DNA of 64,000 bases from Rubrivivax sp. Lineage in GTDB: Bacteria > Pseudomonadota > Gammaproteobacteria > Burkholderiales > Burkholderiaceae_C. The DNA lies in the NCBI GenBank assembly GCA_021300575.1, contig JAJTDM010000008.1:57203-121202 (forward strand), read 5' to 3'. Under the pieces are notes generated by a model, which saw only the letters and a list, made by a program, of their open reading frames with translations, was not told the origin of the DNA and searched no databases. How positions within the stretch are numbered: the stretch's first letter is position 1; each line of letters begins with the position of its first letter. Positions 56,092-64,000 of this stretch are shown here, one piece after another. Made by a program: the position numbers and the translations under genes.

Positions 56092-56314
56092 CCCCTCCGC
56101 TCATGTCCCCCGGCCCGGGCAAAGCCCGGCCCTCCTCCTTTACTTCGCTGCGGGGACCATCCACTGCCCGCAGTCTGCAAAGGAGTGAGCGATCGACGCT
56201 CAGGCGATAGCCGGCCAAATCGGCAGGTCGCGGGGAGTGGGTGCCCCTCGCAGCGAAGTAAAGGAGGAGGGATCGGCCAAGAGGCCGAGACCGGGGGACA
56301 TGAGCGGAGGGGGG
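56092..56314. repeat. large imperfect inverted repeat in the bchY-bchZ gap
   Basis: Two arms of about 67-72 bp (56092-56158 and 56243-56314) are near reverse complements, separated by 84 nt. The shared outer parts read CCCCTCCGCTCATGTCCCCC and CCCTCCTCCTTTACTTCGC in the left arm and their complements in the right. Each arm also has its own different inner hairpin: CCGGGC-AAA-GCCCGG (56115-56129) and TCGGCC-AAGA-GGCCGA (56273-56288). It looks like a BIME/REP-like pair or a non-autonomous element. The gap 56013-56391 (379 nt) holds no gene besides this. Confidence 0.85.
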
Positions 56315-56391
56315 CACACGCTCCACGCGACTCGCGAGCCCTCGGCACCCGAAACCCAGGCGCGCCACTGTGGTCACCGCAGCCGCCCTCA

Positions 56392-57951
56392 TCAGATCAT
56401 CTCCTCGGCCTTGCGCTTCTTCATCAACTTGATGACCTGGCGCTTGGTTTCGGCCCGGAACTCCGGGCGCAGCACGGGCTTGCTCTCCCACACGCCGGCA
56501 CGGTCACCCTGGCCGGTGTCGCCGAAGAATTCACGCATGGTGTCGAAGCGCGCCTTGTTCGCAATGGCGGCGTTGATCACCTGGGCCAGCGACCCGGCTC
56601 CGGCCGGACCCATGAGAGGACGGGCCGAGATGAGGTTGGTGAAGTACAGCGCCGGGATGGCCGCCTGCTTGGCCGCCTGCACCACAGGCGTGGTGCCGAT
56701 CGCCAGATCGGGCTTGAACTCGCGCACAGCAGCGATGTCCTGCTCCAGACTGGCGCGGTACTGCACATGCACGCCGCGGGCTTGCAGCCACGCCAGATCG
56801 GGCGCGGACCACGGCGTCTTCGGGCAGGCGCTGCCCACATAGGGCACCTCGGCGCCGCTCTCGATCAACAGACGGGCCACCAGGAGCTCAGAGCCTTCAT
56901 AGCCGCTGACCGTCACGCGGCCCTTGATCGGCATGCGAGACAGCGCGCCCTTGATGGCCGGCAGCCACTGGTTCTTGGCCGCGTCGATCTGCGCCTGTCC
57001 CACGTTGCAGGCCTGGCCCACGCTTTGCAGCCAGGCTTCGGTGCCGTCGTAGCCCACGGGGGCCGAGGCGACGATGGGCCGGCCCGCGGCCTCGAATTCG
57101 CGCACGCTGGCGGTGTAGAAGGGATGGATGGCGGCCACGGCTGCGCAGTCCAGCGCCGAATAGAGCTCGCGCCACTCGCGCGTGGGCACCACCGGTCCGG
57201 CGGCCAGGCCCATGGGCGCCAGCAGCATGCCGATGCCCACGGGGTCGGCCGGGAACATCTCGCCCAGCAGGGTGACGGTGGGCTTGTCAGAAATGCCGCC
57301 GCGCGGCGCCGCCACCGGGCCGGTCTCGGCCTCACCGCGGGCAAACTTCAGCATGGCGCCGGCCAGCACATCCTTGGCCTCGGCATGCGTGGGCACGCCA
57401 AAGCCCGGGACGTCGATGCCGATGATGCGCACGCCGTTGATGTCCTTGGGCAGCAGCTGCAGCGGCACGCCGCTGGCCGTGGGCACGCACAGGTTGATGA
57501 TGACCACCGCGTCGTACAGCGCCGGGTCAGCCTGCTGGAAGACGGCTTCGCGGATGTCCTCGAACAGCTTGCCCGTGACCAGGCTCTCGCTGTTGAACGG
57601 TACGTAGCCCACGGTGCGGCGCGCACCGTAGAAGTGGGAGGTGAAGGTCAGGCCGTACACGCAGCAGGCCGAACCGGACAGGATGGTGGCGGTGCGGCGC
57701 ATGCGCAAGCCCACGCGCAGCGAGCCGAAGGCCGGGCACATGCTCTGCGGCTGGTCGTGCGGGCCGGCGCCTTCGGGCAGCGGGTAGTCCTTGGCGTACT
57801 GCGCCAGCGTCTCGCTCTTGCCGGCAGCTTGCGCTGCGGCCAGCATCTGGTCGCGGCCGCTGTGGCAGCCCAGCCCGTCGCCTTGCAGGGCGGCGGGGTT
57901 CTGCACGTCGGCGGGCACGTTGGCGGGCATGGCTGGAGTGGCGCTGCTCAT
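56392..57951 (-). CDS. bchY: chlorophyllide a reductase, Y subunit
   Basis: 519 residues, NifD-like partner of BchZ. Cysteines for the shared 4Fe-4S cluster appear in [21 protein letters not shown] and [22 protein letters not shown]. The C-terminus is strongly basic ([17 protein letters not shown]). It starts 31 nt after bchX. The next gene bchZ begins only after the repeat-bearing gap of 379 nt, unlike the tight packing elsewhere in this operon. Confidence 0.95.
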   Translation of the reverse strand: MSSATPAMPANVPADVQNPAALQGDGLGCHSGRDQMLAAAQAAGKSETLAQYAKDYPLPEGAGPHDQPQSMCPAFGSLRVGLRMRRTATILSGSACCVYGLTFTSHFYGARRTVGYVPFNSESLVTGKLFEDIREAVFQQADPALYDAVVIINLCVPTASGVPLQLLPKDINGVRIIGIDVPGFGVPTHAEAKDVLAGAMLKFARGEAETGPVAAPRGGISDKPTVTLLGEMFPADPVGIGMLLAPMGLAAGPVVPTREWRELYSALDCAAVAAIHPFYTASVREFEAAGRPIVASAPVGYDGTEAWLQSVGQACNVGQAQIDAAKNQWLPAIKGALSRMPIKGRVTVSGYEGSELLVARLLIESGAEVPYVGSACPKTPWSAPDLAWLQARGVHVQYRASLEQDIAAVREFKPDLAIGTTPVVQAAKQAAIPALYFTNLISARPLMGPAGAGSLAQVINAAIANKARFDTMREFFGDTGQGDRAGVWESKPVLRPEFRAETKRQVIKLMKKRKAEEMI

Positions 57952-57982
57952 GGGGGTGGCGTGTGAGGGGTTCGGCGCGCGC

Positions 57983-58996
57983 TCAGGCGGCGTCGTAGAC
58001 CACTTCCAGCGATGGCTTCACCGATTCGGTGCGGCCCACCATGTCGAACACCGTGGCGGGTTCCAACTTCACGTCACGCCCCGTCACGTCGGCGGAGAAC
58101 AACCCGAGCAGTTGGTCCTGGGTCTGCGGCTTGGGGCGTACCGGGGGCGCATCGGCCACGTTCTGGGCCAGGGTTCCGAACAGGGGACCCCATTCGCCGT
58201 CGGGCTTGCCGATGATTTCGTAGGACGCACTCTTGCGGCGGATGTCCTCGTGGGCAGGAATGGCTGCCAACACCGGGATGCCGGCATTGACCGCAAAGGC
58301 CTGCGCCTCGCCCGTGCCGTCATCCTTGTTGATGACCATGCCGGCCACACCGACGTTGCCCCCCAGCTTGCGGAAGTACTCCACCGCCGAGCAGACGTTG
58401 TTGGCCACGTACAGGCTCTGCAAATCGTTGCTGGCCACGACGATGACCTTCTGGCACATGTCGCGGGCGATGGGCAGACCGAAGCCGCCGCAGACGACGT
58501 CACCCAGGAAGTCCAGGAGCACGTAGTCGAAGCCCCACTCGTGGAAGCCCAGCTTTTCCAGCGTCTCGAAGCCGTGGATGATGCCGCGCCCGCCGCAACC
58601 GCGGCCGACCTCGGGGCCACCGAGCTCCATGGCGTAGACACCGTCGCGCTTGAAGCACACATCGCCGATGGCCACGGCCTCGCCGGCCAGCTTCTTCTTC
58701 GAGCTGGTCTCGATGATGGTGGGGCAGGCCTTGCCGCCAAACAGCAGGCTGGTGGTGTCGCTCTTGGGATCGCAGCCGATCAGCAGCACCTTCTTGCCCT
58801 GCTGGGCCATCATGTAGCTGAGATTGGCCAGCGTGAAGCTCTTGCCGATGCCGCCCTTGCCGTAGATGGCGATGATCTGGGTGGTCTTGGCTGCGGGTGA
58901 AGTGGAGACCGGGTCCGGCTCGATCGCAGCCTCGGCCTTGAGCCCCTCGAACCGTTCGTCACGCAGGAACATGACGGGCTTGGTAGGCGCGTTCAT
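57983..58996 (-). CDS. bchX: chlorophyllide a reductase, iron protein
   Basis: 337 residues, NifH/BchL-like ATPase feeding BchYZ. P-loop [19 protein letters not shown] (about residues 43-61), cluster cysteines in [14 protein letters not shown] and [11 protein letters not shown]. The ATG at 58996 overlaps the bchC stop (ATGA). It differs from BchL elsewhere in the window in the switch residues and the longer C-terminus. Confidence 0.97.
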   Translation of the reverse strand: MNAPTKPVMFLRDERFEGLKAEAAIEPDPVSTSPAAKTTQIIAIYGKGGIGKSFTLANLSYMMAQQGKKVLLIGCDPKSDTTSLLFGGKACPTIIETSSKKKLAGEAVAIGDVCFKRDGVYAMELGGPEVGRGCGGRGIIHGFETLEKLGFHEWGFDYVLLDFLGDVVCGGFGLPIARDMCQKVIVVASNDLQSLYVANNVCSAVEYFRKLGGNVGVAGMVINKDDGTGEAQAFAVNAGIPVLAAIPAHEDIRRKSASYEIIGKPDGEWGPLFGTLAQNVADAPPVRPKPQTQDQLLGLFSADVTGRDVKLEPATVFDMVGRTESVKPSLEVVYDAA

Positions 58997-59946
58997 TGGC
59001 AGTGTCTCCAATCGAGGACCATCTTCAGACAGTCGGGGTCGCCAAACGCGGTGCGGTAGGCGGTGTCGGCATGGGCCGGCTGGTCGTGGTGCGTGATGAG
59101 GCCGTCCAGCGACAGGCGCCCGCTCTCAGCCAGTTCCTTCACGGCCAGCAGGTCCGGACGCTTCCACTCGGCGGCGCAGCGGATCTGCGCCTCGCGCATG
59201 AAGGCCGGCGCGAACATGAAGTGCAGCGGCTCGGTGTAGAAGCCGGCCAACACGATCTCGCCGCCCGGCGCCAGGCGCATGACGAGCTGGTCCAGGATCT
59301 GGGCGTCCCCGCTGACGTCGTAGATGGCGCGGTAGTCGCGCCGCGGGTCGTCCTTGGGGTCCAGCACCGGGTAACCCTGGGCGCCGCCTTGACGCGCGGG
59401 GTTGATTTCCCACACCGTGGGGGGCGCAAAGCCGGCCAGGACCACCATGCGGGCCAGCAGACGGCCCAGCACCCCGTGGCCGACGATCAGGTCGGGCGGA
59501 ACGATGGTGGTGCGCTTGCCGGCATCCGACACCGCGTGATAAGCCGTGGCCGCCAGGGCCAGCAGCACCGACTGCTCGCCCAGCGCTTCTGAAATGGGGG
59601 TCAGGCGGGAGCCGGCGGAGACCAGCTTGGACGCCGCGCCGCCGAACAGGCCCCGCACCTCGCCGTAGCAGCGCGCACCGGGCACGAAGACGCGTTCACC
59701 CACCGACAAACCCGCCTCCGGGCCGGCCTGGACCACCCGGCCCACGGATTCGTACCCCGGCACCAGCGGGTAGCCCATGCCTGGGAACTGCGGCATGCGG
59801 CCGTTCCACAGCAGCTTCTCGGTGCCGGTGCTGATGCCGCTGAACTCGATGTCCACCACCACGTCGGCCGGGCCCGGGGCGTCCAGCGCGATCTGGCTGA
59901 GCGCCAGATGTTCTGGCGACTCCAGCACGATGGCCTGCGTCTTCAT
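58993..59946 (-). CDS. bchC: 3-hydroxyethyl bacteriochlorophyllide a dehydrogenase
   Basis: 317 residues, zinc-less medium-chain dehydrogenase type, oxidising the C3 hydroxyethyl to acetyl. N-terminal [47 protein letters not shown]; Rossmann [21 protein letters not shown] (about residues 145-165). The ATG at 59946 begins the conserved MKTQAIV. It heads the bchCXYZ-puf run with a PpsR site 122 nt upstream. Confidence 0.95.
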   Translation of the reverse strand: MKTQAIVLESPEHLALSQIALDAPGPADVVVDIEFSGISTGTEKLLWNGRMPQFPGMGYPLVPGYESVGRVVQAGPEAGLSVGERVFVPGARCYGEVRGLFGGAASKLVSAGSRLTPISEALGEQSVLLALAATAYHAVSDAGKRTTIVPPDLIVGHGVLGRLLARMVVLAGFAPPTVWEINPARQGGAQGYPVLDPKDDPRRDYRAIYDVSGDAQILDQLVMRLAPGGEIVLAGFYTEPLHFMFAPAFMREAQIRCAAEWKRPDLLAVKELAESGRLSLDGLITHHDQPAHADTAYRTAFGDPDCLKMVLDWRHCQ

Positions 59947-60067
59947 GGCCTCACCTCCACAGCGTGGCTGCAGCCCGCGGTAGCGCGGCCGGGCTGCGAG
60001 GTGGGGGAAATGAAGTGACAGGATCGCATGACAACTCGAGGTGTATGGTTTACTAGACTGATTCAAG

Positions 60068-60085
60068 TGTCAAGCGATATTGACA
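60068..60085. promoter_or_regulatory. PpsR/CrtJ operator upstream of bchC
   Basis: TGTCAAGCGATATTGACA is an exact TGT-N12-ACA and TGTCAA-N6-TTGACA palindrome. It sits in the 186-nt gap between crtF (ends 60133) and bchC. Its TTGACA on the minus strand (60073-60068) could be the -35 of a bchCXYZ-puf promoter; I see no clear -10 at 17 bp. Confidence 0.8.
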
Positions 60086-60132
60086 CGTTCGAACTGGTGT
60101 TTCCCCTAGGTTCCGTGGTCATGTGTCCAGTC

Positions 60133-61248
60133 CTAAGGCGCGCGGGCCACCACCACCCCGGCCTGCAGGGGCAACCGGGTCTTGACGGGGCGGATGTCCT
60201 GGAAGCCAGCCAGGCCGAGCAGTCGGCGCATGTCGTCGACGGAGCGCGCCTCGCCGCGCCCCATGGCCAGCAGGTAGAAGCCGAAGTACGCATCACCCAT
60301 AGCGTGCGCCCCGGGCGTCTGCGCCATGGGTTCGGCCACCAGCACCGTGCCGCCCGAGGGCAGCGCCGCCCGCGCCGCCTTCAGGATGGCCAGGGCGTGC
60401 TCGTCGTCGTGATCAAACAACACCCGCACCAGGGTGACCAGGTCCGCGCCCTGCGGCAGCGGGTCGTCAAAGAAACTGCCGCCGAAGGTCTGCACGCGGT
60501 CGGCCAGCCCCAGGCCCGCCAGGCGTTGCCGGGCCAGCGCTGCCACGGGCGGCAGGTCGAACAGCATCAGTTCCAGCCCCGGGGCGCGCTGCGCCACGGC
60601 GCTGACGAAGCGGCCCTCGCCGCCACCCACGTCCAGCATGCGGCGATGCCGGTGAAAGCCCCAGGCGTCCAGCACCTCGTCGATCACCATCGGCTGCGAG
60701 GCCGTCATCAGCGCCGAATACTCGGCCACGCGCTGCTCGGGCAGGTCTTCCGACGTGGGGTAGGCGGCATAGGGCCAGTAGGCCGACATGGCCGAGCCCG
60801 CGCCCTCGTCACGCAGCAGCGCCACGGGGTCGCGCAGGTCGGCGTACAGCGCGGCATGGTGTTCGATCATGGCCTTCAGCCCGTCGTTGCCCACCATGGG
60901 CGCCCCCAGCGGGCCCAGGCCGTAGCGCCCTGCGCTGCGGCGCTCCAGCAAGCGGATGGACACCGCCGCATCCAGCAGGCGCTGCATGGCCCGCACGGAC
61001 AGCGCCCCGCGCCGCGCGAGTTCCTCCACTGTCTGCGGGCCGCTGCGCGAGAGGTGCTCGAAAAGGTCCAGGCGCACGCAGGCCGCCAGCACCTGGGTGT
61101 AGACAAAGCCGGCTACCAGGTCGAAGAGCCCGGAGGCTCGGCGCCGCGCGATGGGCCGCGTCAGCCAGAAGCCGGCCGCCCAGCGCTGGAAGCGGTGGCT
61201 GGCCACGAGCCGGTCCCGCCAGGCGGCAAAGGCATCGCGCCAGCTCAT
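60133..61248 (-). CDS. crtF: hydroxyneurosporene O-methyltransferase
   Basis: 371 residues. SAM-dependent O-methyltransferase of the 1-hydroxy group of carotenoids. The N-terminal dimerisation/winged helix part (VEELARRGALSVRAMQRLLDAAVSIRLLERRSAGRYGLGPLG) is followed by the SAM motif MLDVGGGEGRFVSAVAQRAPGL (about residues 204-225) and FDHDDEHALAIL. The start MSWRDAFAAWRDRL at 61248 opens the family's N-terminus; 100 nt separate it from crtE. Confidence 0.95.
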   Translation of the reverse strand: MSWRDAFAAWRDRLVASHRFQRWAAGFWLTRPIARRRASGLFDLVAGFVYTQVLAACVRLDLFEHLSRSGPQTVEELARRGALSVRAMQRLLDAAVSIRLLERRSAGRYGLGPLGAPMVGNDGLKAMIEHHAALYADLRDPVALLRDEGAGSAMSAYWPYAAYPTSEDLPEQRVAEYSALMTASQPMVIDEVLDAWGFHRHRRMLDVGGGEGRFVSAVAQRAPGLELMLFDLPPVAALARQRLAGLGLADRVQTFGGSFFDDPLPQGADLVTLVRVLFDHDDEHALAILKAARAALPSGGTVLVAEPMAQTPGAHAMGDAYFGFYLLAMGRGEARSVDDMRRLLGLAGFQDIRPVKTRLPLQAGVVVARAP

Positions 61249-61348
61249 GCCTCGCACCGATGCCGGGCCCGGTGAAGGGGAACCGGGCCTGTGGCCCGGG
61301 TGGGGCGCTGCATCAGAGGACCACTGCGACACGCCAGGCCCTCCACGG

Positions 61349-62227
61349 TCAGGCTGCGGCGCGCAAGGGCGCGGCCAGATGGCTGGGCACCAGGCGCTCG
61401 GACTCGCTGCGCACCAGGGCGCGCAGCATCGGGGCGCCGCGGCACTCGGGCACGGCCTCCACGGCGTTGCGCACCAGGGCGTCGAAGTGCCGCATGGCCG
61501 AAGGAAGCCCGCGCTCACGCGCCACGCTCGGCCGGCCCAGCGCCGCATCCCGGCCGATGGGCTTGCCCAGTTGCTGGGCGTCGGCCACCACGTCGCGGAT
61601 GTCGTCGGCTGACTGGTAGGCCTCGCCCAGCCACTCACCCAGCCCCCGCCAGGCCTCGGCATCGCCGCCGGCCGCCTGGGCACCCGCCACCGTGGCAGCG
61701 GCGAACAGGGAGCCCGTCTTCTCGCGGTGGTACTGGCTGATGGACACCCGGGACTCGCATTCCCAGGCCTGGCCGGCCACGATGCCCCCCGGTAAACCCA
61801 CGGAACCGGCGATGGTGGTCAACAAGGGCACCAGGCGGTCGGGCGCCTGGGCACCGGCACGGGCCAGCACCTGAAAAGCCACCACGATCAGGCCGTCGCC
61901 CGCCAGCACGGCCAGACGCTCGCCAAAGGCGCTGTGCACCGAGGGCTGGCCCCGGCGCACCGGCGCGTCGTCAAAGCAGGGCAGGTCGTCGTGCACCAGC
62001 GAGGCGCAGTGCAGCAGCTCGATGGAGATGGCGGCGGCGTCCGACAGCTCAGGCCGGTCGTCCCCACACGCCCGGGCCACCGCCAGGCAGAGTTGAGGGC
62101 GTATCCTCGCGCCGCCCGGGAACACGGCATGCCGCACGGCTGCCGTCAGCTGGGGCGGGCAACCTGACCCCCCGGCTTGGGCCAGGGCAGCCTCCAGGGC
62201 ATTCTCAATACGGGCGTTCGCGGCCAT
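61349..62227 (-). CDS. crtE: geranylgeranyl diphosphate synthase
   Basis: 292 residues. Trans-isoprenyl diphosphate synthase making GGPP for carotenoid and the bacteriochlorophyll tail. First aspartate motif VHDDLPCFDDAPVRRGQPSVH and second QSADDIRDVVADAQQLGKP. The ATG at 62227 has AGGGAG upstream and gives MAANARIENALEAALAQ; an in-frame ATG at 62254 is the alternative. It directly precedes crtF in the crtEF pair under the PpsR sites. Confidence 0.95.
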   Translation of the reverse strand: MAANARIENALEAALAQAGGSGCPPQLTAAVRHAVFPGGARIRPQLCLAVARACGDDRPELSDAAAISIELLHCASLVHDDLPCFDDAPVRRGQPSVHSAFGERLAVLAGDGLIVVAFQVLARAGAQAPDRLVPLLTTIAGSVGLPGGIVAGQAWECESRVSISQYHREKTGSLFAAATVAGAQAAGGDAEAWRGLGEWLGEAYQSADDIRDVVADAQQLGKPIGRDAALGRPSVARERGLPSAMRHFDALVRNAVEAVPECRGAPMLRALVRSESERLVPSHLAAPLRAAA

Positions 62228-62274
62228 CGGCAGTCTCCCTGGACTGGGGCGCATGCCGGAATGTCACGCCACCC

Positions 62275-62305
62275 TGTCAATCCTTGATGTCAATCAGGAT
62301 AGACA
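62275..62305. promoter_or_regulatory. two PpsR/CrtJ-type sites upstream of crtE
   Basis: TGTCAATCAGGATAGACA (62288-62305) is an exact TGT-N12-ACA. TGTCAATCCTTGATGTCA (62275-62292) overlaps it by five bases and differs from the consensus in the last triplet. Both contain TTGACA on the minus strand. They lie 48-78 bp before the crtE ATG, in the 132-nt bchO-crtE gap, with no convincing -10. Confidence 0.75.
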
Positions 62306-62359
62306 CTCTGCCGCGCGGCGTCAATCAGGGGCGTCCTGGACCGCCGTGCCTTCTGGCGG

Positions 62360-63304
62360 CTACGCCAAGACTCGATCCAGCAACTCCAGCACCACCGCCG
62401 GCGCCTCTTCGTGCGCCAGATGACCGAGGCCAGGCAACCGGTGCAGCACGGCGCGCGGCTGGCGGCGGGCGGCTTCTTCCGAGGTGCGCGGGGGCACGGT
62501 GCGGTCACCCTCGGCCACCACCAGGTGCAGGGCGGGCGTCAGACGGGGCAGGTCCTGCAGCAGCGGGCGCAGGTCCCACGCGGTCATCATGGCCAGCACG
62601 GCGGCCACGTGGCGGCGGTCACTGACCAGGGGCGCATAGAGGTCGATGCCGGCGCGGTCCAGGCGCGAGCCGGTGCTGGCCAGCAGGCGCTCCAGCGGGC
62701 CGCGGTGGCTGGCATGGAAGGCGAACACATGGGGCACCCAGGGGTTCAGCGCGAACAGGCGCGCCAGCGGGGCATAGAACCAGCGTCCCTGTCCGGCCGG
62801 GGGCAGCCAGGCCCCATTGAGGCTGACCAGGGTCTTCACGCTGGCAGGATCATCCAGCGCCATGCGGGCCGCCACGGCGGCGCCTGCCGAGTGGCCGATC
62901 AGCACGCGCGGACGGGCCTGCAGCACCTGCAGCAAGGTGCTCAGCAGGTGCGCCATGCCGGGCAAAGACAGGCCCTGATCAGACGGACGCGCAGTGAAGG
63001 CGTGGCCGGGCAGATCGGGCACGATGACCCGGGCACCGGGCGGCAGGCGCCGCGCCAGCGCGGGGGCGATGTCCCGCCAGGAGTGGGCCGAGGCGCCGGT
63101 TCCGTGCAGCAGCACGATGTCCCGCGCCCCGTCTTCGGAGCTCGTCTGCGGCCCGCCTTGGCCTTCGAACACCTGGACGTGCCAGGTCAAGCCACCGGCA
63201 TCCACCCACCGGCTGGCCGACCGATGCGGCCAGCACGGGGGCAAGCGGTCTGCCGCTGACGGCGGCGCGGCGCGCAGGGGTTGCACCGGGTCAGCCCCGG
63301 TCAT
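62360..63304 (-). CDS. bchO: BchO alpha/beta-hydrolase, Mg-chelatase associated
   Basis: 314 residues. Alpha/beta-hydrolase fold: oxyanion region VLLHGTGASAHSWRDIAP, nucleophile elbow IGHSAGAAVAARM with Ser, and a late GDRTVPP and HLAHEEAP for Asp and His. BchO occurs next to bchID in nearly all purple PGCs and is linked to Mg-chelatase, but its reaction is unproven. The ATG at 63304 overlaps the end of bchD by 14 nt. Confidence 0.92.
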   Translation of the reverse strand: MTGADPVQPLRAAPPSAADRLPPCWPHRSASRWVDAGGLTWHVQVFEGQGGPQTSSEDGARDIVLLHGTGASAHSWRDIAPALARRLPPGARVIVPDLPGHAFTARPSDQGLSLPGMAHLLSTLLQVLQARPRVLIGHSAGAAVAARMALDDPASVKTLVSLNGAWLPPAGQGRWFYAPLARLFALNPWVPHVFAFHASHRGPLERLLASTGSRLDRAGIDLYAPLVSDRRHVAAVLAMMTAWDLRPLLQDLPRLTPALHLVVAEGDRTVPPRTSEEAARRQPRAVLHRLPGLGHLAHEEAPAVVLELLDRVLA

Positions 63305-64000
63305 GGGCGCCTTGCACCGCGCGCGCCAGGGCCTCGGCATTCGCCTGGGGCAGCGCCAGGTAGCGGGCGCCAGCGGCCAGGGCCAAAGCGCGGGCCGCCG
63401 GCTCCGGCCGCACCGAGGTGTCGATGATGATCACGCTGCCCCCTTGCGCGCGCAGGGCGCGGGCAGCCGCCAGGGCCTCCTCCTGGGCTCGCGCCCGCCC
63501 GCCCAGGCCGTCGCGCCCCACATTGGCACGGCCATCGGTGAGCACCACCACCACGGGAGTGCCGCCAGCGCGGCGCACCCGCAGCGCCAGGGCCGCCGCT
63601 GCGTCCAGCCCTGCGGCCAGGGGCGTGCCGCCACCCCCGGGCAGGCCGGCCAGGCCGCGCTTGGCACGCACCAGCGAACGGGTGGGCGGCAGGATCACCT
63701 CCGCCGCGCCCCCCCGGAAGGCCAGCACCGCCACCTGGTCGCGCCGCACGTAGCACTCGGCCAGCAGCAGTTCGACGGCGCCCTTGGCCTCGGCCAGCCG
63801 GTACAGGGCCGAAGAGCCCGAGGCGTCGAGCGCGAAGATGGTGGTGGTGCTGCGCTTCTGTTCATGGCGCCGCAGATGGAAGTCGTCAGGCCGCACCAGG
63901 ATGGGCGGGGCCCCCGGGCGGGCATGGGCCCGGCGCAGCCGCTGCCAGGGGGCCGCAGCGCGCAGGGTGTCGATGAGATGCAGCCGCGCCCCACCGCGCG
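63291..64000 (-). CDS. bchD: magnesium chelatase D subunit, C-terminal part (gene runs off the edge)
   Basis: About 236 codons of the 3' end. The C-terminal von Willebrand A/integrin-I domain is complete: metal-binding DxSxS in IFALDASGSSALYRLAEAKGAVELLLAECYVRRDQVAVLAFRG, and LPGGGGTPLAAGLDAA and VVLTDGRANVGRDG. Before it comes IDTLRAAAPWQRLRR, the known lead into this domain. The AAA+ half and probably bchI lie beyond the right edge. BchD and BchI form the ATPase ring that acts on BchH. Confidence 0.95.
   Translation of the reverse strand, partial: RGGARLHLIDTLRAAAPWQRLRRAHARPGAPPILVRPDDFHLRRHEQKRSTTTIFALDASGSSALYRLAEAKGAVELLLAECYVRRDQVAVLAFRGGAAEVILPPTRSLVRAKRGLAGLPGGGGTPLAAGLDAAAALALRVRRAGGTPVVVVLTDGRANVGRDGLGGRARAQEEALAAARALRAQGGSVIIIDTSVRPEPAARALALAAGARYLALPQANAEALARAVQGAHDRG

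Noticed and set aside
56041..57966. 641-codon plus-strand open frame across bchY and the repeat
   Set aside because: Antisense to bchY; the first part merely translates the inverted repeat.

Overview
This window is most of a photosynthesis gene cluster (PGC) from a purple betaproteobacterium. The order bchD-bchO-crtE-crtF-bchCXYZ-puf(BALMC)-crtADC on one strand and bchFNBHLM-lhaA-puhABC-acsF-puhE-crtIB on the other is the Rubrivivax gelatinosus type. The high GC content, a tetraheme PufC directly after pufM, an oxygen-dependent cyclase (acsF) beside the light-independent reductase bchNBL, and Burkholderiales-style housekeeping flanks all fit a Rubrivivax/Roseateles-like member of the Burkholderiales. 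The species assignment is inference; nothing in the window names the organism.

Layout. 1-16.3 kb is chromosomal flank: a zinc-ribbon/DUF3426 protein, a PfkB sugar/nucleoside kinase, a histone H1-like AAPAKK-repeat protein, nrdB and nrdA (with an NrdR box on a good sigma-70 promoter), the pilS-pilR two-component pair, a small zinc-binding protein, a CcsA/YpjD-like membrane protein, convergent ffh and ftsY, a CAU-anticodon tRNA with promoter and terminator, pilU and a TPR protein. 16.3-24.7 kb (minus strand) holds regulators and late bacteriochlorophyll genes: aerR/ppaA, ppsR/crtJ, then bchG, a PucC-family transporter, bchP, tspO and a membrane ferredoxin-nucleotide cyclase fusion. 24.8-44.0 kb (plus strand) is one long, tightly coupled unit for Mg-chelation to chlorophyllide (bchF, N, B, H, L, M), reaction-centre H subunit and assembly (lhaA, puhA, B, C, E), acsF, and phytoene synthesis and desaturation (crtI, crtB), ending in three unassigned coupled genes. 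44.0-47.3 kb (minus) has a frameshifted MFS/spermidine-synthase-like gene and hpd. 47.6-64.0 kb (minus) is the superoperon ending with pufBALMC and crtA, crtD, crtC; it runs off the right edge inside bchD.

How the genes work together. BchD/BchH (with BchI, presumably just outside) insert Mg, BchM methylates, AcsF closes ring E, BchNBL and BchXYZ reduce rings D and B, BchF and BchC modify the C3 side chain, BchG and BchP attach and reduce the tail. CrtE, B, I, C, D, F, A make the spheroidene/spirilloxanthin-type carotenoids. PufBA form LH1, PufLM-PuhA the reaction centre, and PufC feeds it electrons. AerR and PpsR sit in the middle. Sites of the form TGT-N12-ACA, perfect or nearly so, lie at four promoters (bchG, bchF, bchC, crtE), each overlapping a TTGACA that could be the -35.

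Most interesting: (1) a 79-residue single-membrane-span gene wedged between pufB and pufA, which I cannot assign with confidence; (2) a cytochrome-b-like/2Fe-2S/class III cyclase fusion at the end of the bchG-bchP-tspO operon; (3) an 8-bp tandem repeat (three copies, two needed for frame) that breaks the spermidine-synthase-like gene; (4) a large imperfect inverted repeat between bchY and bchZ.
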